A stretch of DNA of 64,000 nucleotides from Bacteroidales bacterium. Lineage in GTDB: Bacteria; Bacteroidota; Bacteroidia; Bacteroidales; FEN-979. Position numbers and translations under genes: made by a program. This document shows, in pieces, positions 44,942 through 53,438 of this stretch; position 1 is the stretch's first letter; every line of letters begins with the position of its first letter. The stretch covers positions 99,447-163,446 of the forward strand of contig JANXZO010000042.1 of assembly GCA_025355465.1 (NCBI GenBank). The letters run 5' to 3'. Below the pieces are notes generated by a model. That model saw nothing but the letters and a program-made list of their open reading frames with translations, did no database searches and had not been told where the DNA came from.

Positions 44942-45886
44942 CTATTTCCCTTCCCCGTAAGCCGTGATGATCCTTCCCACCAACTTGTGCCGGATGATAT
45001 CGGAATTGTCGAGGTAAATGAAATCGATCCCGGGAATGGCGCGCAGGATGCTCTGTGCGTGGATAAGTCCGGAGGTCTGGTTACGGGGAAGGTCGATCTG
45101 GGTGACGTCACCGGTTACAATGAATTTGGCCGAGGAACCCATGCGTGTCAGAAACATCTTTAGCTGACTTGGCGTGGTGTTTTGTGCTTCGTCGAGCAGC
45201 ACGAAGGCGTTGTTGAGGGTACGACCGCGCATGAAGGCCAGCGGGGCAATCTCAATGGTGTTGTCCTCGATGTACGAAAGGAGCTTTGTTCCGGGAAGCA
45301 TATCTTTCAGTGCATCATAGAGTGGCTGGAGATAGGGATCGAGTTTTTCTTTCAGGTCGCCGGGGAGAAAGCCAAGGTTTTCGCCGGCTTCAACGGCCGG
45401 GCGGGTGAGGATAATGCGCTGGATCTCCTTATTTTTCAGTGCCCTTACCGCCAGCGCTACGGCAGTGTAAGTCTTGCCTGTTCCGGCCGGGCCGATGGCA
45501 AAAACCAGGTCGTTTTTCTCGCTGCTTTCAACCAATTTTTTCTGGTTCGCCGTTCTGGCACGGATCAGCATTCCGTTCTTACCGTGTACCAGAACATCAC
45601 CATGTCCTTCGGGAGTCATCGGCTGCCCGTTAAATTCACTGCCAAGCAACCGGGTGATATCTGCCTTGGTGAGTCGTCCGAACTTCTCTACATGCAGCAC
45701 CAGGGCTGTGACCTGCTCTTCAAAAGCAAGCAGATCGGCCGCTTCGCCCAGCGCCTTGATAAAGTTGTCGCGGGAGACGATTTTCAGTTTCGGGAAATGT
45801 GCACGCAACGCTTCGAGGTTCTGGTCGTTGACGCCAAAAATATCAAGCGGATGGATGGATTCGATGCTTATTATTTTCTCACTCAT
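44942..45886 (-). CDS. PhoH family ATPase
   Basis: This 314-residue cytosolic protein is a PhoH-type P-loop ATPase. An N-terminal region of about 100 residues is followed by the ATPase core with [18 protein letters not shown] (Walker A), [20 protein letters not shown] and [20 protein letters not shown] (Walker B), all diagnostic. Relatives are tied to RNA metabolism and ribosome maturation. The start at 45886 (MSEKIIS) is chosen because the ORF's earlier start would overlap the promoter. It is divergent from the SAM hydrolase family gene, with back-to-back -7 elements between. Confidence 0.93.
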   Translation of the reverse strand: MSEKIISIESIHPLDIFGVNDQNLEALRAHFPKLKIVSRDNFIKALGEAADLLAFEEQVTALVLHVEKFGRLTKADITRLLGSEFNGQPMTPEGHGDVLVHGKNGMLIRARTANQKKLVESSEKNDLVFAIGPAGTGKTYTAVALAVRALKNKEIQRIILTRPAVEAGENLGFLPGDLKEKLDPYLQPLYDALKDMLPGTKLLSYIEDNTIEIAPLAFMRGRTLNNAFVLLDEAQNTTPSQLKMFLTRMGSSAKFIVTGDVTQIDLPRNQTSGLIHAQSILRAIPGIDFIYLDNSDIIRHKLVGRIITAYGEGK

Positions 45887-45896
45887 GAAAACTTTG

Positions 45897-45918
45897 TACC
45901 TTTGAATACACAAAAGTA
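45897..45918. promoter_or_regulatory. Divergent -7 elements of the SAM hydrolase family gene and phoH
   Basis: TACCTTTG on the plus strand (45897-45904) and TACTTTTG on the minus strand (complement of 45911-45918) lie 6 bases apart in a 43-base intergenic gap. Each points toward its own gene, 25 and 24 bases from the starts. The close packing implies that polymerase can hold only one promoter at a time. Confidence 0.65.
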
Positions 45919-45929
45919 CGAATTAATCC

Positions 45930-46709
45930 ATGGCAATCATTACACTGACAAGTGACTGGGGACTCAGAGACCATTACATCGGTGCGGTGAAGGGGGCCAT
46001 CCTGCGATTGCTGCCGGAAGCACAGATCGTCGACATCACGCATCAGATACCTGCATTCGATCTCAATCAGGCGGCTTTTATCATCCGTAATTTCTACCGC
46101 AATTTCCCCGAAGGAACTGTTCACATTCTTGCCATCAATACCGAAGCAGCCATTGAAACACCACATACACTGGTCGTTAAGGATGGTCACTGTTTTATTG
46201 CGGCCGACAACGGGATCTTTTCACTCATCTTTGACACTAAGCCCGACCGTATTATCGAACTCGATGTGATCCAGGATTCTGATTACTTTACCTTCTCCAC
46301 ACGCGATGTGTTTGTGAAGGTTGCCTGCCATATCGCCGCCGGTAAGCCATTCGAAGAACTGGGCCACCCCAAGGATAAGATCGTTGAGAAGATCTCATTT
46401 CAACCTGTGGTGATGGGCGACTTTGTGAAGGGCAAAGTGATCTATGTCGACAATTACGAAAACGCTTTCACCAACATTACCGAGTCGCTTTTCAGATCAG
46501 CCACCAAAGGCCGCAAATTTACCATCACCTTTCGTTCTCCAACCTACCGGATTACTGAGATCAGCCGGGGTTACAAGGATGTGAACCAGGGCGAGATGCT
46601 GGCGTTGTTCTCGAGCAGCGGCTTCCTCGAACTCGCCATCCGCGAAGGCAAAGCGAGCAGTCTGCTGGGCCTCAAAATGGACCAGGCTGTTACCATTGAA
46701 ATAGAATAG
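45930..46709 (+). CDS. SAM hydrolase (SAM hydroxide adenosyltransferase) family protein
   Basis: This 259-residue protein is in the DUF62 family, most of whose members split S-adenosylmethionine with water to adenosine and methionine; a few are halogenases. The N-terminal ITLTSDWGLRDHYIGAVKG matches the family's T-D-F-G-x-x-D-x-Y block with Trp for Phe. FIAADNGIFSLI, TFSTRDVFVKVACHIA and YVDNYENAFTNIT give the remaining conserved Asp, Asn and Arg. The halogenase-specific insertion is absent, so the hydrolase form is most likely. mgsA follows five bases after its stop. Confidence 0.9.
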   Translation: MAIITLTSDWGLRDHYIGAVKGAILRLLPEAQIVDITHQIPAFDLNQAAFIIRNFYRNFPEGTVHILAINTEAAIETPHTLVVKDGHCFIAADNGIFSLIFDTKPDRIIELDVIQDSDYFTFSTRDVFVKVACHIAAGKPFEELGHPKDKIVEKISFQPVVMGDFVKGKVIYVDNYENAFTNITESLFRSATKGRKFTITFRSPTYRITEISRGYKDVNQGEMLALFSSSGFLELAIREGKASSLLGLKMDQAVTIEIE

Positions 46710-46714
46710 ACAAC

Positions 46715-47182
46715 ATGCACAAATCGAAAAATGTAGCCCTTGTTGCCCACGACAACCGCAAGAAAGACCTGGTGGAATGGGTTGAGTTCAATTATAAGAC
46801 CCTGCTGGGTCACCAGCTTATCTGCACAGGTACCACCGGAAAGCTGGTGGAGCAGACAATTTTAAGTAAGCTGGAGAAGGAGGAACAAATTGAAAACGAA
46901 ATTGTCAAACTCAGATCGGGTCCCCTGGGTGGTGACATGCAGCTGGGCGGATTAATCGCCGAAGGGAAAATCGATATCCTCATCTTCTTCTGGGACCCTA
47001 TGCAGCCACAGCCGCATGATGTTGACGTGAAAGCCCTTCTCAGGATCACCGTGGTTTATAATATCCCTACCGCGTGCAACCGATCCACGGCCGACTTTCT
47101 TGTATCCTCCCACCTCCTGGCCGAGGATTATGAACCAAGCATCGTCGACTACTCCGGTTATATTGCCCGGAACATCCAGTAA
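46715..47182 (+). CDS. mgsA: Methylglyoxal synthase
   Basis: This 155-residue enzyme turns dihydroxyacetone phosphate into methylglyoxal and phosphate, a glycolytic bypass under phosphate limitation. The sequence keeps VALVAHDNRKKDL at the start, TGTTGKL for phosphate, SGPLGGDMQLGGLIAEG with the catalytic Asp, and FFWDPMQPQPHDVDVKALLR. The length is normal. It follows the SAM hydrolase family gene by five bases and probably shares its promoter. The gene ahead of it has no obvious link in function. Confidence 0.97.
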   Translation: MHKSKNVALVAHDNRKKDLVEWVEFNYKTLLGHQLICTGTTGKLVEQTILSKLEKEEQIENEIVKLRSGPLGGDMQLGGLIAEGKIDILIFFWDPMQPQPHDVDVKALLRITVVYNIPTACNRSTADFLVSSHLLAEDYEPSIVDYSGYIARNIQ

Positions 47183-47206
47183 CCCGGACCTTTTATCTTG
47201 TAATAT

Positions 47207-47240
47207 TTTGCAGGGCCAATCCCGAAAATTGCTAATTTTG
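47207..47240 (+). promoter_or_regulatory. Promoter of gldF
   Basis: TTTG (47207-47210) and TAATTTTG (47233-47240) are 22 bases apart, close to the Bacteroidota norm. The gldF ATG is 22 bases after the -7 element. Confidence 0.75.
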
Positions 47241-47262
47241 CACGCCTTAACAAACACGGGTT

Positions 47263-47994
47263 ATGCTCACGCTGTTTAAGAAAGAGATCAACGGCTTTTT
47301 AAATTCACTCATCGGGTACATCGTCATGATCGTGTTCCTGCTAATGATGGGGCTTTTTCTTTGGATTTTCCCGATGCAGTTTAACATTCCCGACAATGGT
47401 TATGCAAACCTCGACGGACTTTTTGTCCTGGCGCCGTTCGTGTTCCTTTTTCTGATACCGGCCATTACCATGCGGTCGTTTGCCGACGAAAAGAAAAGCG
47501 GAACCATTGAACTGCTGATGACACAACCACTGACTGACCTCCAGGTGATCCTCGCCAAATATTTTGCCGGCCTGGTTCTGGTTATCTTCTCACTGCTGCC
47601 AACGCTGATCTATTATCTGTCGGTTTATCTGTTGGGATTGCCCGCAGGAAACCTCGATTCAGGCAGCATTTGGGGATCTTATCTCGGACTTCTGTTCCTG
47701 GGAGCGGCTTTTGTCGCCATCGGCATCTTTGCCTCCTCCCTTACCGACAACCAGATCATCTCCTTTATCCTGGCCGTTGTTATCAGTTTTTTCGCATACA
47801 TGGGCTTTGAGTTCATCTATAATTTCGTAATATCCGGCAAAACCGGACTGATTATTCAGTCGCTGGGTATCAGTGCCCATTATGCTTCGATTAGCCGTGG
47901 CGTGGTTGATACACGGGACCTGGTGTACTTTCTGAGCATAACAACCCTGTTTATTTTACTTACGAAACTGTCGTTGGAAAGTAGAAAGTGGTAG
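47263..47994 (+). CDS. gldF: Gliding motility ABC transporter permease GldF
   Basis: This 243-residue protein with six helices is GldF, the membrane part of the GldA-GldF-GldG ABC transporter described in Flavobacterium gliding. It begins FKKEINGFLNSLIGYIVM and has the family loop RSFADEKKSGTIELLMTQPL between helices 2 and 3. It has no ATPase; gldA is not in the window. gldG follows after an octamer array. The same genes are found in many non-gliding Bacteroidota, so motility cannot be concluded from this alone. Confidence 0.93.
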   Translation: MLTLFKKEINGFLNSLIGYIVMIVFLLMMGLFLWIFPMQFNIPDNGYANLDGLFVLAPFVFLFLIPAITMRSFADEKKSGTIELLMTQPLTDLQVILAKYFAGLVLVIFSLLPTLIYYLSVYLLGLPAGNLDSGSIWGSYLGLLFLGAAFVAIGIFASSLTDNQIISFILAVVISFFAYMGFEFIYNFVISGKTGLIIQSLGISAHYASISRGVVDTRDLVYFLSITTLFILLTKLSLESRKW

Positions 47995-47998
47995 CAAT

Positions 47999-48038
47999 AA
48001 ATAGCGAAATAGCGAAATGGCGAAATAGTGAAATAGCG
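47999..48038. repeat. Octamer tandem array, unit AAATAGCG, before the gldG start
   Basis: Five copies at 47999, 48007, 48015, 48023 and 48031 read AAATAGCG, AAATAGCG, AAATGGCG, AAATAGTG and AAATAGCG, in exact 8-base register. The array ends three bases before the gldG ATG at 48042 and begins four bases after the gldF stop, so it makes up nearly the entire gap. Confidence 0.92.
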
Positions 48039-48041
48039 AAA

Positions 48042-49793
48042 ATGAAAAGTAAGAAAAGGGGCATTAAACAGGGTAATATTCTTCAGCTGGCGCTGGGGAT
48101 TGTTATTATTTTGCTGCTCAACATCATCTCTTCTTTCATTTTTACCCGGTTTGACCTGACTTCAGAGAGGAGGTTCTCACTGGCACCAGCCACCAAACGA
48201 CTTGTGCAGAAGCTCGACGACGTTGTGTTTTTCAAGGTTTACCTTTACGGCGACCTGCCGCCGGGTTTTCAACGCCTCTCGAACGAAACACGGGAGATGC
48301 TGGATGAATTCAGGGCCTATAGCGACAATATTCAGTATACTTTCGTAGACCCTTCTGCAGAGCCGAACACCAAGGAGCGCAACGATGCCTATCGTTTACT
48401 TGTTGAACGCGGCTTGCAGCCAACCGACCTGAGGGTGAATGAAAAGGGTCAGTCGAAACAGCTGATCATCTTCCCGGGAGCCATGGTGTCGTACAAAGGA
48501 CGCGACCTTCCGGTTCAGTTGCTGATGACGCAGGTAGGGCAGGATAATGACAAGGTCCTGAACAACTCCATTCAGGCACTGGAATATAACCTGGCCAGTG
48601 TTATTCAGCAACTTACAAAAAGTATCAAACCCAGAGTAGCCATCATTGAAGGAGAAGGAGAACTTTCGCAAATGGAGACCCTCGACCTGCAAAACAGCCT
48701 TTCAACCTATTACAATGTTGAACGGGTTCGCATCGATCATAAAATAAGCAGTCTGGCGCTCAGAATAAAAGCTGATTCGACCAACGATGTCCTCATCAAC
48801 AAATACAGGGCGATCATCATCGCAAAACCGACCCGGCCATTCGACGAAAAGGACAAATTTCTGATCGACCAATTCATCATGCGCGGTGGAAAAGTACTTT
48901 GGCTGATTGATCCTGTGTTTGCAAGTATGGACAGTCTGCAGAAATACAATTCCACGGTGGGCATTGCAAACGATATCAACCTGGAAGACATGTTGTTTAC
49001 CTATGGCGTGCGACTTAACACCAACCTGGTTCAGGATATGAAAGCGCTGCCCATCCCGGTGCGCACCGGACAGGTGGGGAACCAGCCTCAGCTCGATTAC
49101 TTCCCATGGTATTTCTTCCCGTTGGTTACCCCGTCGGTAAACCATCCGGTGGTTAACGGCCTGAATGCCATTAAAACAGAATTTGTCAGTAGTTTGGACA
49201 CAGTGATCGCACCGGGCGTTAAAAAGACGATCCTGCTTACCACCTCCCCCTATTCGCGCACCGTAAATGCCCCGGCTCTCATTGATCTCGACATATTGAA
49301 GGTGGAACCCGATGAAAGGATGTTCAACAAAGGACCGCAGGCCATCGCTGTATTACTGGAAGGAGTTTTTACCTCTGCTTACCTTTTCCGTATCCCCCCT
49401 GAACTGATGGAAAACAAAGCGCTGGGAATCCGCAACAAGAGCAAACCTACCAAGATGATCGTGATCGCTGATGGGGATGTGGGTAAAAACCAGTTCCATG
49501 TTTCGCAGGGATACCCATTGCCCCTGGGCTACGACCAGTGGACACGCCAGACCTTCGGTAATAAAGATCTGCTGCTCAATGCCATGAACTATCTTTGCGA
49601 CGACTCAGGACTTATTTCGGTGCGTTCACGTGAATTAAAACTTCGCCTGCTTGATAGTGCCAAACTGTCAAAGCAACGCCTGTTCTGGCAGTTGTTGAAT
49701 GTCATCTTCCCGATTCTGCTTATCGCAGGTTTCGGAATTGCAAAGTACAGGCTCAGAGGAGCTGCCTTTGCCCGCCCTTCCCGAAAGAATTAG
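48042..49793 (+). CDS. gldG: Gliding motility ABC transporter subunit GldG
   Basis: This 583-residue protein is GldG, which has one N-terminal helix (about 15-35), a large periplasmic domain of the ABC_transp_aux type, and a C-terminal helix (WQLLNVIFPILLIAGFGIAKYR). The segments RFDLTSERRFSLAPATKR and LWLIDPVFASMDSLQKYN are typical. The ATG at 48042 is used because the 18 residues that a GTG at 47988 would add come from translating the octamer array. It works with GldF at the inner membrane. The DUF4340 gene follows after 23 bases. Confidence 0.92.
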   Translation: MKSKKRGIKQGNILQLALGIVIILLLNIISSFIFTRFDLTSERRFSLAPATKRLVQKLDDVVFFKVYLYGDLPPGFQRLSNETREMLDEFRAYSDNIQYTFVDPSAEPNTKERNDAYRLLVERGLQPTDLRVNEKGQSKQLIIFPGAMVSYKGRDLPVQLLMTQVGQDNDKVLNNSIQALEYNLASVIQQLTKSIKPRVAIIEGEGELSQMETLDLQNSLSTYYNVERVRIDHKISSLALRIKADSTNDVLINKYRAIIIAKPTRPFDEKDKFLIDQFIMRGGKVLWLIDPVFASMDSLQKYNSTVGIANDINLEDMLFTYGVRLNTNLVQDMKALPIPVRTGQVGNQPQLDYFPWYFFPLVTPSVNHPVVNGLNAIKTEFVSSLDTVIAPGVKKTILLTTSPYSRTVNAPALIDLDILKVEPDERMFNKGPQAIAVLLEGVFTSAYLFRIPPELMENKALGIRNKSKPTKMIVIADGDVGKNQFHVSQGYPLPLGYDQWTRQTFGNKDLLLNAMNYLCDDSGLISVRSRELKLRLLDSAKLSKQRLFWQLLNVIFPILLIAGFGIAKYRLRGAAFARPSRKN

Positions 49794-49816
49794 CAAATTT
49801 ATACGCTTTCTATATC

Positions 49817-50884
49817 ATGAAAACGAACAGGTATATCATTATTTCCGTTATTATCCTGACTGCCATTGCGCTCGTGCTGGTGCTTTCCCGGTCTGAAACC
49901 ACGTTCCGGAAGGATTCGGCCGACTTTGCCGTTGATGATTCAGCCACCGTGACCCGGATTTTTATGTCGGACAAGAACAATAATTCGGTTACGCTGAACC
50001 GACTCGGACCGGGAAACTGGCAGGTTAACAATCAATACCCGGCCTCAAAATTCAACGTGGAGATGCTTCTTCAGACCATGTCGGAACTGATGGTCAAAAA
50101 TCCGGTGGCAAAGGCCGCACAAAATAACGTTATTCGTGAACTTGCCGTTAATTCGGTGAAGGTGGAGATTTACCAGAAGGCTTACCGCATCGACCTTTTC
50201 GGACAGATTCGATGGTTTCCTCATGAAAAACTGACAAAGGTGTATTATGTGGGGGGCGCTACCTCAAGTAACCAGGGTACCTTTATGCTGATGGAAAACG
50301 CATCCACGCCGTTTGTGACTTATCTTCCCGGCCTGAGGGGTTTTGTATCGCCCCGCTACAGTCCGCTTTCGAAATACTGGCGTGATTATACAGTTTTCAA
50401 AAAAACCATCCCGGAGATTGTAAAAGTACGTGTTGAAGTTCCCGGGACTCCTGACTTTTCGTATGAGGTGACCAACAACCGAAACAACACCTATACGTTG
50501 GTTTCGCTGAAGGACAACAAGCAAATTTTTGATTATGATACCCTCAGAATGCTCAACTTCCTTTCCGGCTTCCGCAACCTGAACTACGAAGCACTGCTGA
50601 ATGATATCGATAAACACAAGATCGATTCGGTGGTAAATTCACAGCCATTTATTGTGATAACCCTGACGGATACCAGCGGCGCCACAAGAACCATGAAAAC
50701 GTATCATAAGCAGGGACCCGAAGGGCAGGCCGACCCGCAAGGGAATCCGCTGCCGTATGACCTCGACAGACTGTACGCCACGGTGAATGGAGACAAGGAC
50801 TTTGTGGTTATCCAATACTTTGTTTTTGATAAGGTGTTAAGGCCCAAGAGCTTTTTTTTAAAGGAACCGCAGAAGAATAAATAG
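49817..50884 (+). CDS. DUF4340 domain protein
   Basis: This 355-residue protein has one N-terminal helix (YIIISVIILTAIALVLVLS) and a periplasmic part of the DUF4340 type, with TVTRIFMSDKNNNSVTLNR near the start of the repeated strand region. Such genes often follow gldG-like auxiliary transport genes, and this one does with 23 bases between. It may complete the Gld-type ABC complex on the outer face of the inner membrane. The flippase gene starts 34 bases downstream. No enzyme motif is seen. Confidence 0.85.
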   Translation: MKTNRYIIISVIILTAIALVLVLSRSETTFRKDSADFAVDDSATVTRIFMSDKNNNSVTLNRLGPGNWQVNNQYPASKFNVEMLLQTMSELMVKNPVAKAAQNNVIRELAVNSVKVEIYQKAYRIDLFGQIRWFPHEKLTKVYYVGGATSSNQGTFMLMENASTPFVTYLPGLRGFVSPRYSPLSKYWRDYTVFKKTIPEIVKVRVEVPGTPDFSYEVTNNRNNTYTLVSLKDNKQIFDYDTLRMLNFLSGFRNLNYEALLNDIDKHKIDSVVNSQPFIVITLTDTSGATRTMKTYHKQGPEGQADPQGNPLPYDLDRLYATVNGDKDFVVIQYFVFDKVLRPKSFFLKEPQKNK

Positions 50885-50918
50885 AATTGGTAGTTGCAGT
50901 GATTAGGCGCCGAGTTCA

Positions 50919-52181
50919 ATGAAAAGAGAATTGCTGATATATCTTGCCGGACGATTCATTCCTGCGTTGGTTAATCTGGCGGTCATTGTACTGGCAATCC
51001 GGTTTCTTGGCCCGACAGAATATGGCCGGTATTCAATAATTCTTTACACTGCACTGCTGATCATTACCCTCTCGTTCCAATGGGTTCAGGCCAGCATTCT
51101 CCGCTTTCTCGGCGGGATGCCGAAGGAGACCGGGGTGGTGATGAGCCGGCTGTTTGACCTGACTATACTGAGTTCCCTCGTCTCAACTGCCCTTGTCATC
51201 TTAACCGGACGTGTTTACCTTCACCTGGAGTGGATGGAGTTGATGCTGGCAGGACTTTTTACGCTGTTTACAAATTTTTACCTTTTTCACCAGGCTGTTC
51301 TGGAAGCCTACCACAGGTCGATACGTACTGCCCTTCTCGAAGGCACCGACCAGGTATTGATCATGGTTGTGCTGCTCTCCGGACTGTTTTACTTTGAGCT
51401 GCGATCTGCCATGCTGCTCATGGGATCGCTGGTGATCGGACTGGCTGGTGCACTTGCCCTGAGAACGATCATCCGGGTAAAGGGACTTCTCACCATCGAC
51501 ATGAAACATATTTACTGGGATTCACGTTTCTCGGGTAAGGTGATTGAATTCGGTTATACCGTCACGCTCTGGCTCTTTTTTTCGCACCTGCTGATGGCTG
51601 CCGACCGGTTTATCCTGATGGAGTACCTGGGTTACCGTGATGCCGGAATGTATTCGGCACTCAAAGATCTTCTCTTCAAGGGTACTACCTTCGCCATCTT
51701 TCCCATCTACATCTCTTACCAGTCAAAGATCCTCGACAAGTGGAACACACATCATCCCGACCAGGCATGGAAAACAGTGAAGGAGGCGCTGAGTTTCGAG
51801 ATTCTTATTTTCATCATTGTGTTCATCATCTTCATGGTTGCCAAACCATTTCTGTTCGCCGACCTGTTGCTTATTCCCGAGATGGATTCATGGCTGATCT
51901 ACCTGCCGCTCCTCCTTTCCGCCTTTCTGTGGCAGGGCGCTTTGCTGCTGCAGCGGTTTCTCGACCTTATGCTGCGACAAATGTATGTACTCATCATGCT
52001 GACCTGTTGCGCCGTTCTAAATGTGGCCGCCAATCTCATGTTGGTTCCGAAATTTGGTTATCTTGCATCTTCGCTCACCATGCTCGGAACGTCGCTGCTC
52101 TATGCAGGAGTGGTCATTTTCTTTGCCACCCGTACCTGGAAAAAGAGGCGGGAAGCTGCTGAGATGGAATCAATTTCTTAG
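50919..52181 (+). CDS. Wzx-type polysaccharide flippase
   Basis: This 420-residue protein has about twelve membrane helices and belongs to the polysaccharide biosynthesis/MOP flippase group that moves lipid-linked glycan repeats across the inner membrane. The family start is LIYLAGRFIPALVNLAVIVLA with FLGPTEYGRYSII following, and the middle HLLMAADRFILMEYLGYRDAGMYSAL is the usual helix 7 region. It heads a run of three genes with a GT4 transferase and an O-antigen ligase, so this is a complete export and joining module without its other sugar enzymes. Confidence 0.9.
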   Translation: MKRELLIYLAGRFIPALVNLAVIVLAIRFLGPTEYGRYSIILYTALLIITLSFQWVQASILRFLGGMPKETGVVMSRLFDLTILSSLVSTALVILTGRVYLHLEWMELMLAGLFTLFTNFYLFHQAVLEAYHRSIRTALLEGTDQVLIMVVLLSGLFYFELRSAMLLMGSLVIGLAGALALRTIIRVKGLLTIDMKHIYWDSRFSGKVIEFGYTVTLWLFFSHLLMAADRFILMEYLGYRDAGMYSALKDLLFKGTTFAIFPIYISYQSKILDKWNTHHPDQAWKTVKEALSFEILIFIIVFIIFMVAKPFLFADLLLIPEMDSWLIYLPLLLSAFLWQGALLLQRFLDLMLRQMYVLIMLTCCAVLNVAANLMLVPKFGYLASSLTMLGTSLLYAGVVIFFATRTWKKRREAAEMESIS

Positions 52182-52205
52182 GTTTGCTATGCAAAATCTG
52201 CCCGC

Positions 52206-53438
52206 GTGAAGTTCCTTATCATCACTCAGTATTTTCTTCCGGAAACGGGTGCTCCGCCAAACCGGCTTTTCCAGCTAGCCCGCCGACTGAAACGGCTGGG
52301 GGTGGATGTGCAGGTTCTGACAGCCATGCCCAACTATCCGGAAATGAAGGTGCAAGAAGCCTACCGCGGAAAATTTTATCACAGGGAAGTGATTGAAGAC
52401 ATCGTGGTTCACCGGTGCTGGATCTATGCCGCATCCAGCAAAGCCATGGTTCCCAGACTTCTCAATTATTTCAGTTTTGTATTTACCTCCATGCTGGTGG
52501 GTGTTTATAAACCGTTTCGGCCGGAGATTATCTTCTGTGAATCACCGCCACTCTTTCTGGGCATCTCCGCCTACCTGTTAACAAAGATAAAAAGCGCAAA
52601 GTTGATCTTCAATGTCTCCGACCTGTGGCCGGAAAGCGCCGAAAAACTGGGATTGGTTAAAAATCGTCTGCTGCTCAGACTTTCTACCCTGCTCGAGGGG
52701 TTTCTGTATCGCCATTCCCTAATGGTTACGGGTCAAACGCAAGGCATTATCGCCAATATTTCGGCACGGTTTCCCGAACAAAAGGTCCATTGGCTAAAAA
52801 ATGGCGTTGACCTCACCGACCTGGAAGCCATACCGGCTACCATCAACTGGCGCAAATCCGAAGGGTTCGGTACCGACGACTTTCTCCTGCTGTATGCCGG
52901 AATTCTCGGACATGCGCAGGGGCTGGAGGTGATCCTTCAGGCTGCCTCGCTGCTGACAGACCTTCCCGAGGTAAAATTTCTGCTGGTAGGGAGCGGACCG
53001 GTTCGCGACCAGCTTCTTAAAATGAAGGAGGAGATGAAACTCGAAAATGTCCTCTTTTACGAAAACCGGCCAAAACCAGAGGTGATTCCGATTGTGCGGG
53101 CAGCTGACATTGCAGTCATACCCTTGCGAAAGATTGACCTTTTCAAAGGCGCCATTCCGTCGAAGATCTTTGAAAATCTTGCCCTCCGGAAACCCATTCT
53201 CCTGGGGGTGGAAGGAGAGGCCAAAGATCTTATCATCACACAAGGAAAAGCAGGGTGGGCCTTCGAGCCGGGTAATGCAAAGGAACTGGCCGACCAGATC
53301 CGGTTCCTCTTTAAGCATCGGGAATTACTTGCGGAGGCGGGCAACAACGGGTTGGAGTTTTTGAAGAAGGAATTTGACCTCGACAAGGTGGCACGTGAAT
53401 TCCTGGATATGATAATCGAACGACGTCATGCGTCATAA
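52206..53438 (+). CDS. WbuB-like GT4 glycosyltransferase
   Basis: This 410-residue GT-B enzyme has the GT4 start FLIITQYFLPETGAPPNRLFQ, typical of WbuB-type fucosamine or related sugar transferases, and the donor part LRKIDLFKGAIPSKIFENLALRKP with the conserved Lys and Glu. The only fitting start is GTG at 52206; the nearby ATG at 52189 is out of frame and meets a stop. The O-antigen ligase start overlaps its end by 11 bases, so the two are translationally coupled. The donor sugar is not certain. Confidence 0.9.
   Translation: MKFLIITQYFLPETGAPPNRLFQLARRLKRLGVDVQVLTAMPNYPEMKVQEAYRGKFYHREVIEDIVVHRCWIYAASSKAMVPRLLNYFSFVFTSMLVGVYKPFRPEIIFCESPPLFLGISAYLLTKIKSAKLIFNVSDLWPESAEKLGLVKNRLLLRLSTLLEGFLYRHSLMVTGQTQGIIANISARFPEQKVHWLKNGVDLTDLEAIPATINWRKSEGFGTDDFLLLYAGILGHAQGLEVILQAASLLTDLPEVKFLLVGSGPVRDQLLKMKEEMKLENVLFYENRPKPEVIPIVRAADIAVIPLRKIDLFKGAIPSKIFENLALRKPILLGVEGEAKDLIITQGKAGWAFEPGNAKELADQIRFLFKHRELLAEAGNNGLEFLKKEFDLDKVAREFLDMIIERRHAS

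Noticed and set aside
47988..48041. GTG at 47988 as the start of gldG
   Set aside because: It would translate the octamer array into 18 residues before the membrane helix and overlap the gldF stop; the ATG at 48042 matches the GldG N-terminus.
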